DNA of 64,000 nucleotides from Peribacillus muralis (GTDB taxonomy: Bacteria; Bacillota; Bacilli; Bacillales; DSM-1321). The notes beneath the pieces were generated by a model. The model saw nothing but the letters and a program-made list of their open reading frames with translations. It made no database searches and had not been told where the DNA came from. Positions 57,291 through 64,000 of the stretch are shown here, one piece after another (within the stretch, counting starts at the first letter, position 1; each line of letters begins with the position of its first letter). Both the position numbers and the translations under genes were made by a program. The stretch spans positions 4,083,051 to 4,147,050 of the forward strand of contig NZ_CP017080.1 of the NCBI RefSeq assembly GCF_001645685.2, written 5' to 3'.

Positions 57291-58169
57291 TTATTGTTTG
57301 TAGGAACCGAATATTTCTTTAGCCAGTCTGCGGCCGGTCGGTGTAGCCGCAAGGCCGCCCTCTGCCGTTTCACGGAGTGCAGATGGCATGGTCAGCCCAA
57401 TTTTATACATCGCATCGATCACTTCGTCACATGGAATGCGGCTCGTTATGCCTGCGAGTGCCATATCCGCAGCCGTAATCGCGTTAGATGCTCCCATCGC
57501 ATTACGCTTCACGCAAGGAACCTCGACTAAACCAGCCACGGGATCACAAACAAGGCCAAGCATATTTTTCAATGTGATTGCCATCGCCTCTGCAGCTTGA
57601 CTAGGTGTACCGCCGGCTAGCTCTACAATTGCAGCTGCCGCCATTCCGCTTGCTGACCCAACTTCTGCCTGGCAGCCTCCAGCTGCTCCGGAAATCGAAG
57701 CGTTGTTCGCAACGACGAAACCGAAGGCAGCCGAAGTGAAGAGAAATTCGATCATTTCTGCCCGGGTCGGGTTCAGTTTTTCTTTAACGGCAAATAAGGT
57801 ACCGGGAACCACACCTGCGGAACCTGCAGTTGGAGTGGCGCAAATCATTCCCATTGCTGCATTGACTTCGTTCGTCGCAACAGCCTTGCTGACAGCATCC
57901 AAGAGCAGATTGCCTGCGAGTGCCTTGCCCGTCTTCATATAATTTTGCAAAAGGACCGCATCTCCGCCTGTTAGACCTGTAACGGATTGCACGCCCTTCA
58001 ATCCTCTTTCGACCGCTTGTTCCATGACCGTCAGATTCCTGTCCATTTTTTCTATGATTTGTTCTCTCGACAAGCCAGAGAACTCCATTTCTTGTAAAAT
58101 CATGATTTCCGCAATTTTGACATTTTTACTTTCAGCAAGTTCAACCAACTCTGCTACATTTCGGAACAT
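57291..58169 (-). CDS. sdaAA: L-serine dehydratase, alpha chain (iron-sulfur type)
   Basis: The start is ATG 58169 (MFRNVAELVELAESKNVKIA), with GGAGG eight bases upstream. The frame extends eight codons further. The 292-residue product has the cysteines for the [4Fe-4S] cluster in MGMICATPTAGSAGVVPG, SGAAGGCQAEVGSASGMAAA and GLVCDPVAGLVEVPCVKRN. With SdaAB it converts L-serine to pyruvate and ammonia. It is downstream of sdaAB with a 41-base gap and is the last gene of the unit. Confidence 0.95.
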   Translation of the reverse strand: MFRNVAELVELAESKNVKIAEIMILQEMEFSGLSREQIIEKMDRNLTVMEQAVERGLKGVQSVTGLTGGDAVLLQNYMKTGKALAGNLLLDAVSKAVATNEVNAAMGMICATPTAGSAGVVPGTLFAVKEKLNPTRAEMIEFLFTSAAFGFVVANNASISGAAGGCQAEVGSASGMAAAAIVELAGGTPSQAAEAMAITLKNMLGLVCDPVAGLVEVPCVKRNAMGASNAITAADMALAGITSRIPCDEVIDAMYKIGLTMPSALRETAEGGLAATPTGRRLAKEIFGSYKQ

Positions 58170-58210
58170 ATCCTTACCTCCACATCTATACAAACAAACT
58201 TCAAGTCTCT

Positions 58211-58873
58211 TTAATCCACCATCTTGATGACTTGCGAAACGTTTTCCAATTCTTCAAGTTCCTTCATGATTTCAAGCTTGATCTTCTGATCGACTTCAAT
58301 CACCATGAGCGCCATCTGGCCTTTTTCTTTTCGTGAAACTTCCATATGTCCGATGTTAATTTCATGATTCGCCAAAACGGTTGAAACGGAAGATATGATT
58401 CCGAATACATCATTGTGTACCACCAGGATGGCTGGGTTTTCACCTGACAATTTAAGCTTGAATGTATTCAGCTCCGTTATTTCGATTGTGCCGCCGCCAA
58501 TGGAGATTCCAACAAGCTCCAATTCCTTATCTTCATCGAACAGCCTGATTTTGACCGTATTGGGATGATCCATCACCGTATCCTCGATTGTAAAGGTGAC
58601 TTCCATACCCGCTTCTCTAGCAATGGTTAACGAAGACGGGATCCTTTCATCATCGGTATCGAAATCCAATATCCCGCCCACGACAGCAACATCCGTGCCA
58701 TGTCCCCTATAGGTTTTTGCAAAAGAACCGTACAAAGAAATAATGGCCTTATTAGGTTGCTTTCCGAATAATGTCCTTGCCACTCTGCCAATTCTGGCAG
58801 CTCCTGCTGTATGTGAACTGGAAGGTCCGACCATGACAGGACCGATTATATCGAATGCAGATCTATATTTCAT
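58211..58873 (-). CDS. sdaAB: L-serine dehydratase, beta chain
   Basis: The 220-residue product has the beta-chain signature IGPVMVGPSSSHTAGAARIG and RGHGTDVAVVGGILDFDTDD. A C-terminal ACT domain follows from about residue 145 (NPAILVVHNDVFGIISSVST, then NIGHMEVSRKEKGQMALMVI). The two-chain form is typical of Bacillus. The RBS AAAAGGAG lies eight bases before ATG 58873. A cre-like sequence with one mismatch (TGAAAGGGTTTACA, minus strand) lies far upstream at 59058-59071, which may couple the operon to CcpA. Confidence 0.95.
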   Translation of the reverse strand: MKYRSAFDIIGPVMVGPSSSHTAGAARIGRVARTLFGKQPNKAIISLYGSFAKTYRGHGTDVAVVGGILDFDTDDERIPSSLTIAREAGMEVTFTIEDTVMDHPNTVKIRLFDEDKELELVGISIGGGTIEITELNTFKLKLSGENPAILVVHNDVFGIISSVSTVLANHEINIGHMEVSRKEKGQMALMVIEVDQKIKLEIMKELEELENVSQVIKMVD

Positions 58874-59292
58874 TGTGTACTGCTCCTTTTCTGATAATAT
58901 ATTCGTTTAACCGACATGGAACATGCCGCTTTTCGCACTTCATCCTTTTTGTTTGATCTAGCTGCCCCGGTTCCATGGCTTCCTCTATTAAGCTATCCAT
59001 ATGGATAATATGAATAATATATATATTATATTAGAATATCTTTATTTTTCCTAGAAATGTAAACCCTTTCATTGCATATATCATCTTACCATATATTAGA
59101 CTGCATACCTAACAAAATTTCTTATTAAGAAAATAAAAATATTATTAAATTCTTCAGTATTTTTACATAATTTAGTCTCTTATAGCGTTCTTCAAAATTT
59201 TAAGGTTTCTGTAAGGTTGGCATTTAAATCATGTAAGGTTCGTTGCCTATAGTGATCATTATACAGAATAATTTTTTAAAAGGAGAATGACA
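58874..59292. other. divergent promoter region, AT-rich
   Basis: This 419-bp region separates sdaAB and the DUF418 gene. It holds a very AT-rich imperfect palindrome (59007-59044, AATAATATATATATTATATT core) and the cre-like site at 59058-59071. No small gene with an RBS was found on either strand. Confidence 0.4.
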
Positions 59293-60330
59293 TTGATTCC
59301 ATCCATATCACAAAAAGAAAGAATCCTTTCATTGGACATTATCCGCGGCCTTGCTCTTTTTGGCATATTGCTCATTAATGTAGCTGCGTTCAAAATCACG
59401 ATTGAAGGAGACCCCCTACCTGATTATGACGGCGTTAACGGCATCATCAGCACATTGATAGACATCATCGTGGAAAAGAAATTCTTTTCGATTTTTTCTT
59501 TCTTATTTGGAGCAGGTTTGTATATTTTTGCTTCAAGAGCCGAAAGTCGCGGCGATAAACCTCACTGGAGGATGGTGAGACGGTTACTGACCCTCTTCGT
59601 TTTAGGAATTCTTCACTTTTTCATCTTCTGGGGAACCATTCTGCCGGTATACTCAATTGTCGGGTTGCTTTTGATCCCCTTTTATCGTGCAAAGGTTTCC
59701 ACACTGAAGAAGTGGTTAGGGGGCATGACGGTCATATACATGGCATCGTTACTTACCAATATCCTTCTTCCATCTATAGCATCACCAATCCTGGAGTTTC
59801 TAACCAATGATGGTATTCTAATCTTCATCATGTTTTTAGCTGGTTTCTTAACCGCTAAAGCAAATTGGCTTGTTCGGATACAAGCATTATCAAAACAGCT
59901 TAAATGGATACAGCTCGGCACCTTTCCCGTGTTCATGATTTTATCCGTTTGGATCTGGAACGCTTCGCAGCATGGTGATGATCATATCGATCTGCTTATC
60001 AAATTGGGTGCGATCCCAACTACGCTGTTTTACTTATCCACAATGTTCCTATTAGTTGAAAAAGAACGGATCGTGAAATGGCTGAAGCCGATTTCCCTTG
60101 TCGGACAAATGGCTTTCACCAATTATATCGCCCAAAGCATCATTGGTTCGGCTATCATCTTCCTTCTCGGTCTCGAAGTCGTTTCACCACTTGATGTTGT
60201 ATATATTGCCGTCTTGATTTATGGAATACAAATCACGTTCAGCATAATCTGGTTCAAGTTCTTCCCTATGGGTCCAATGGAAAAAGCTTGGAGGTATATG
60301 ACTTATGGAAAGCAAATGAAGAGCAAATGA
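59293..60330 (+). CDS. DUF418-family membrane protein (YeiB-like)
   Basis: The start is probably TTG 59293 (MIPSISQKERILSLDIIRGL), with AGGAGA seven bases upstream. The ATG at 59287 overlaps that RBS. The 345-residue protein has eight to nine hydrophobic segments. Its N-terminal motif RILSLDIIRGLALFGILLIN is typical of the YeiB/YxaH group, and the C-terminal DUF418 part contains VGQMAFTNYIAQSIIGSAII and FKFFPMGPMEKAWRYMTYGK. The group is related to heparan acetyltransferase-like membrane acyltransferases. The function is unknown. Confidence 0.88.
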   Translation: MIPSISQKERILSLDIIRGLALFGILLINVAAFKITIEGDPLPDYDGVNGIISTLIDIIVEKKFFSIFSFLFGAGLYIFASRAESRGDKPHWRMVRRLLTLFVLGILHFFIFWGTILPVYSIVGLLLIPFYRAKVSTLKKWLGGMTVIYMASLLTNILLPSIASPILEFLTNDGILIFIMFLAGFLTAKANWLVRIQALSKQLKWIQLGTFPVFMILSVWIWNASQHGDDHIDLLIKLGAIPTTLFYLSTMFLLVEKERIVKWLKPISLVGQMAFTNYIAQSIIGSAIIFLLGLEVVSPLDVVYIAVLIYGIQITFSIIWFKFFPMGPMEKAWRYMTYGKQMKSK

Positions 60331-60351
60331 AAGCAACCCGAATGCCAAAAT

Positions 60352-60384
60352 GGAGCAGCTGTACACATGCCAGCTGCTCCTTCT
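60352..60384. terminator. bidirectional hairpin between convergent genes
   Basis: GGAGCAGCTG at 60352-60361 pairs perfectly with CAGCTGCTCC at 60371-60380. The T-tract is short (TTCTGCC), but the position between two stops is right for a shared terminator. Confidence 0.65.
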
Positions 60385-60396
60385 GCCTTTAAAATA

Positions 60397-63300
60397 TTAG
60401 CTCGCCTTTTTCTCATCCTTCGATCCTACCGCACCCCAAATCTTGGACGCCCACTCAGGGTGATCAATGAATGGATTGCGGTTATTCTGCCATTCATAAA
60501 TGACATCATTTCGATGACTTTCGAAATCGTCGACTGGATCGAGATCATTCCATTTCAATAAAGTCGAAAGCTTTCCATGCAACGGCTTCGGATACGTATT
60601 GACCGTATCGGATAATTCCAGATCCAACTCGCCGTTTCCTTCATAACGGACGGCCATGTAAAACAGCATCCGGGCGATATCACCTTTCACATGATCTGGC
60701 GGCTCCCATGAATCTGCATCGAACTTGCATTCACAGCCACTATACGATTGACCGCCCTCATCAAAATCGAGATGGCCCCGTTTGCCATTCACTGTCACAT
60801 CGGCAGGACGGAGATGATGAAGATCGGTCCCAGGTCCTTTGGTCGTTCCAAAATCACCGTGTGACTTAGCCCAGACATGTTCACGGTTCCATTGCCCTGT
60901 ATTGCCGCCATTGGCATTCTTGGCAATCGATTTTCCAGAGTAAAGCAGGATGACATTATTGCTGTTTTGCGGATCTTCATCCGTTTCCTTAAGGGCATTC
61001 CAAACTTGATCATAAGAAACCATCGTATGCCCCTTGATGATGGAGTGCAGAACAGACTTCAATTCCGTCCCTGTTTTACCTGCCGCCTTGTCGTAATACG
61101 CTTCAAGTGGATCATTCGAGACATTCAACGTGAAACGGGCAACCGCCTCCGACTGCTTATCAGCGGCCCTTACTGCAACAATCGTTGTACCCGCCTCATG
61201 TGTAGGAAGGGTTAAGATGGAGCCGGCAACCGTACCGATGGTGGAAGAAAAAGTGAGTGGATCGCCATCGGGGTCTGTAAAATGTTGTTCTAGGTTTATC
61301 GTTACTTTAGATCCTATTTTCACGTCAACATTTTCAAGACTTTTCGTCACGACAGGTGCTTGATTTTCTTTAGTCCCAAAAGGGGAAGCAATTGCTTCCC
61401 CCTTAGAATTGAAAAACTTGATACTCTTCGTGTCGACACCTTCGGTTACTGTCCACTTCTGGACATTTTCAGCGCCGCGGATTTCTTTTACATGAGCATT
61501 ATCGATGATGACTTCCTTCACCGCCATGCCCCCAAAATCAATGACTGCGCCTTCCTTATCCGGCTTGATCGTGACTGTCACATTTTTGAGGCCCAAGCCT
61601 TTGAGTACCGCATAGGAACCCTTTAAAAAGATGCCTTCTTCAATTTTGGATGTTTCGTCCAAATCCACCAACACGCTAGGGGATGCAATCGTAAGTTTTT
61701 TTGTTTTAACGTTTTGCAAATGATACTTCTTGTCCGGGACAACCGGTTCAACTCCGCCTGACCCGGATAGAGCGGTTTGAATCAATACAGGGTCATGATC
61801 GCTTGCCCGTCCATGCACTTCCATGAAGGATGAGTTAATATGGACAATATCGACTTTCGTCGCAGCGGCCATGTTATTCGAGACGAGAATATGGTCCAAC
61901 ACTTGTGAATTCCCTTGATAGGTGTATGAATAACGTTTCTCAAAAGGAACGTTCTCGATCATATTCGTTAAGTCTTTACCCTTTAATGTTTTAAGCGGTG
62001 CCGAAAATTCATAATCGTTAAAATCGCCTAGCAGGACGATATTCGCCTTCGCATCCTGTGACTTGATATCGCTGACGAATCGATTGACGATGGAAGCAAT
62101 TTTAAGCCTTTGCGTCTCACTTGAAAGCACTGGAGGCTGGTTCTTTCCGAATAAAGGCTGGTCGCCGCCCTTCGAATTAAAATGATTGGCCACTACCACT
62201 ACACGTTCGCCTTTGAATTCGAATTGAGCGGCCAACGGCTTCCGGCTTGAAGTGAAAGCAGGATCAGCAGGCTCGATCCGTCCAGGGTTCAAGGTGAGCT
62301 TTCCATCCTTGTAGGCTACGGACTGTGTCGCCGTCCCCCTCAATCCCTCCGTTAATTTGACACGGTCGACATTATATAAAAAGCCGACACGGATATTCCC
62401 GCCTGGCGCTCCGCCATCGCGTTTATCTTCTGGGGCGATATCGATGAACTGATAGTCCGGTCCGCCCAAATCTTTGATTTTGTCGGTTAGCTTCTTGGCG
62501 CTTTGTGCAGAATCCGTTGTTCCGCTGTCCGTTGCCCCATCATTGTCCTGCATCTCGGTTACGCCGATGATATCCGGCTGTTTAAGATTTGTAATGATGG
62601 ATGTTGCTATCGTTTCCACTTTCGCGTTAGCCGTTTGTGTCGAGAAATTCTCGATATTATAGGAAGCAATCGATAGTTTATCGGAATCCTTCTCTATGGA
62701 TGTCACTTCCCGGGCAGTGCCCCCATCCTTTAATGCCGGCAGTTGATTTTTATTCGTCAATACCCGGTAGTTGCTGAATCCATAACCGATTACACCCGTA
62801 ACCGAGCCATCAAAGGAATCACCGGTTTTGGCCACGAATTTTTCATCATCTATATCCAGGATGATTCGTTCAGGATTAAAATCCGTTTCCGTAATTTTCA
62901 CGCCTCCAACAGCAGTCGTCGTTTCCATATTCCCTGGAATCACGACCAATTCACCATAATCTTGTGGCGCGACCACTTTTGGATTGGCTACTTGTACGAG
63001 CATTCCTTCCAAGCTCTCGTAAAAATCAATGCCATCTTCGCTCGGATTAAAGTCTGTCAATCTATCATCATCTATGTTTTCCGAAGGCGGGGTGACGTCT
63101 TTGCCGATGACGATCGGTTTCGGTACAGCTGCTGTGCCCAGCTTTTCAATGGTCGTATTCGTCAATTCCGTTGTTGGCAAATCTGTCGTTTTCATTTCGG
63201 CATATCCCTCGACGTACCATTCAACGACCTTACCAGACACTTTGATGTGATCTCCCGCTTTCAGACCATGTGCTTTATTGTTTACAAGAATTCCCTCCGA

Positions 63301-64000
63301 AGTGGTTATATCCTGATCCGGATTCGGATCTTGCATGTAAAAATTATTCGCATCCTTTACATACGTGACGACACCCTCGACACTTGAGACGAGTTGATTC
63401 TCGTACGATGAAAAATGATTCATCCCCTGGATGTCCCGGATTTTCACTTCATTGGTTTTCGTTACCGTATAGGCAAATGAGAAAGCCTCGGACGTGTTGT
63501 CGTTAACAGCAATTGCTTTTATGACCGTATCTTTCGTCAAGGTGATGGGCTCCGTGTAAAGCGTGCTTGCTGAAGTCGGAGCTGAGCCATCCAGCGTATA
63601 ATGGATCTTCGCATCTTTCCAGCCCGTATGAAGCGTCACCTTTGTCTGTTCACTAACCGTTCCAGGAAAAATATTCGTGTAAACAGCCGGTTTGTTGACC
63701 AATTCATAATCTTCCATTCCACGCGGCTTCAGTTGGTACGTGTCATTGAATTGCGATGCGATTCCGGTAATGGAAATGACATCACCTTCCTTAAAGCTTT
63801 TCAGAAAATCATCATATGTCGAACCGTTCCGGTTATCATGACGGACGATCACAGAATTCCCTTTGGCGTCTTTAGCCAGAAATTCAAATGTACCGTATGT
63901 TCCGGACGAAGCCAATCCTGTAATCGTCACATTCTCAATGGTGACGAGCTCCCCTTGTGTGTTTGCATTGACGCCAGATGCGTCCAGTTTTTGGCTTTCC
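60397..64000 (-). CDS. giant secreted protein with two nuclease domains, N-terminus beyond window
   Basis: The frame is open from the right edge (no stop before 64000) to TGA at 60397, with 1,200 residues visible. It begins inside an OB-fold-like domain (LVTIENVTITGL), then a chitobiase-like Fn3 segment (KIHYTLDGSAPTSASTLYTE) and a YhcR-type OB-fold (GVVTYVKDANNFYMQDPNPD). An endonuclease/exonuclease/phosphatase domain follows at about 61785-62682 (SIASYNIENFS, VLLGDFNDYEFSAPL, RASDHDPVLI). Next come a beta-helix-like linker and a cadherin-like Ig repeat (DVKIGSKVTINLEQHF). Last is an endonuclease-I domain at about 60430-61120 (GQWNREHVWAKSHGDFG, DLHHLRPADVTVNGKRG), as in B. subtilis YurI/BsnI. 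There is no visible C-terminal LPXTG anchor (end KDEKKAS). Confidence 0.9.
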   Translation of the reverse strand, partial: ESQKLDASGVNANTQGELVTIENVTITGLASSGTYGTFEFLAKDAKGNSVIVRHDNRNGSTYDDFLKSFKEGDVISITGIASQFNDTYQLKPRGMEDYELVNKPAVYTNIFPGTVSEQTKVTLHTGWKDAKIHYTLDGSAPTSASTLYTEPITLTKDTVIKAIAVNDNTSEAFSFAYTVTKTNEVKIRDIQGMNHFSSYENQLVSSVEGVVTYVKDANNFYMQDPNPDQDITTSEGILVNNKAHGLKAGDHIKVSGKVVEWYVEGYAEMKTTDLPTTELTNTTIEKLGTAAVPKPIVIGKDVTPPSENIDDDRLTDFNPSEDGIDFYESLEGMLVQVANPKVVAPQDYGELVVIPGNMETTTAVGGVKITETDFNPERIILDIDDEKFVAKTGDSFDGSVTGVIGYGFSNYRVLTNKNQLPALKDGGTAREVTSIEKDSDKLSIASYNIENFSTQTANAKVETIATSIITNLKQPDIIGVTEMQDNDGATDSGTTDSAQSAKKLTDKIKDLGGPDYQFIDIAPEDKRDGGAPGGNIRVGFLYNVDRVKLTEGLRGTATQSVAYKDGKLTLNPGRIEPADPAFTSSRKPLAAQFEFKGERVVVVANHFNSKGGDQPLFGKNQPPVLSSETQRLKIASIVNRFVSDIKSQDAKANIVLLGDFNDYEFSAPLKTLKGKDLTNMIENVPFEKRYSYTYQGNSQVLDHILVSNNMAAATKVDIVHINSSFMEVHGRASDHDPVLIQTALSGSGGVEPVVPDKKYHLQNVKTKKLTIASPSVLVDLDETSKIEEGIFLKGSYAVLKGLGLKNVTVTIKPDKEGAVIDFGGMAVKEVIIDNAHVKEIRGAENVQKWTVTEGVDTKSIKFFNSKGEAIASPFGTKENQAPVVTKSLENVDVKIGSKVTINLEQHFTDPDGDPLTFSSTIGTVAGSILTLPTHEAGTTIVAVRAADKQSEAVARFTLNVSNDPLEAYYDKAAGKTGTELKSVLHSIIKGHTMVSYDQVWNALKETDEDPQNSNNVILLYSGKSIAKNANGGNTGQWNREHVWAKSHGDFGTTKGPGTDLHHLRPADVTVNGKRGHLDFDEGGQSYSGCECKFDADSWEPPDHVKGDIARMLFYMAVRYEGNGELDLELSDTVNTYPKPLHGKLSTLLKWNDLDPVDDFESHRNDVIYEWQNNRNPFIDHPEWASKIWGAVGSKDEKKAS

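Noticed and set aside
61360..63387. plus-strand frames inside the giant nuclease gene
   Set aside because: Antisense shadows of a long, well-supported coding region.

Overview
The window looks like chromosome of a spore-forming Bacillaceae bacterium, most likely Peribacillus (the former Bacillus simplex group) or a close relative. That placement is inference. It rests on strong Firmicute ribosome binding sites, GTG and TTG starts, a GerA/GerB/GerC-type spore germination operon, a Rex operator before a yjlC-ndh pair, a CodY box before brnQ, a T-box before argS, and Bacillus-type des, rsbR-like, yfmQ and sdaAB-sdaAA genes. No rRNA, tRNA, CRISPR array, prophage or intact transposase gene was seen.

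Layout. 1-5.2 kb holds small, mostly membrane or unknown genes, including several of 27-58 codons, and one membrane protein whose frame is broken at an A-run that is also a canonical -1 slippery heptamer. 5.2-8.6 kb has two long divergent genes of unknown function. 9.3-14.1 kb has a quinone oxidoreductase and a gerB-gerA-gerC operon. 14.5-19.4 kb has a GNAT acetyltransferase, an RsbR-type STAS protein, an Lrp/AsnC regulator, a DJ-1/PfpI protein and the Rex-controlled yjlC-ndh pair. 19.5-23.6 kb has a 5'-truncated hxlB remnant, argS under a T-box with an arginine specifier, and the desaturase gene des followed by an eroded desR with no desK. 24-34.2 kb has a LysM/GH18 hydrolase, a DMT transporter, small proteins, a ketopantoate-reductase-like gene divergent from a tetR gene with two matching 34-bp palindromes between them, two pseudogenes, an AA10 LPMO and an ABC transporter. 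34.2-40.1 kb is rich in interspersed repeat copies and carries a HAD phosphatase, a 3D-domain wall protein, an aminoglycoside-phosphotransferase-like protein, yfmQ and an orphan DUF4279 gene.

40.2-50.6 kb is a coherent galactoside utilisation locus. It has an ABC importer (binding protein plus two permeases, no ATPase), a LacI-family regulator resembling GanR, a GH2 beta-galactosidase-like enzyme and the Leloir genes galK, galT and galM. Both promoters carry a sigma-A core, a cre-like site and the same AGTAAAATTTTTA half-palindromic operator, so one regulator plus CcpA probably controls uptake, cleavage and galactose catabolism together. 50.8-60.3 kb has an HpaB-type monooxygenase, a stress-type SDR, a CodY-boxed brnQ, a DinB-family protein, L-serine dehydratase and a DUF418 membrane protein. 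The right edge is a giant secreted protein that joins two nuclease domains and runs off the window.

The most unusual recurring signal is four intergenic arrays of imperfect 20-21-bp direct repeats (8.6, 23.8, 27.4 and 55.8 kb). Each has its own sequence but they share period, orientation logic and a CG...AATT core. Two of them alternate between two sub-unit types. I cannot match them to a named element. A second repeat family, of about 110-130 bp with the motif GGAAYGGAAGG...GACACTC, occurs near 35.1, 40.0 and 46.1 kb, with a 173-bp tandem duplication at the first site.
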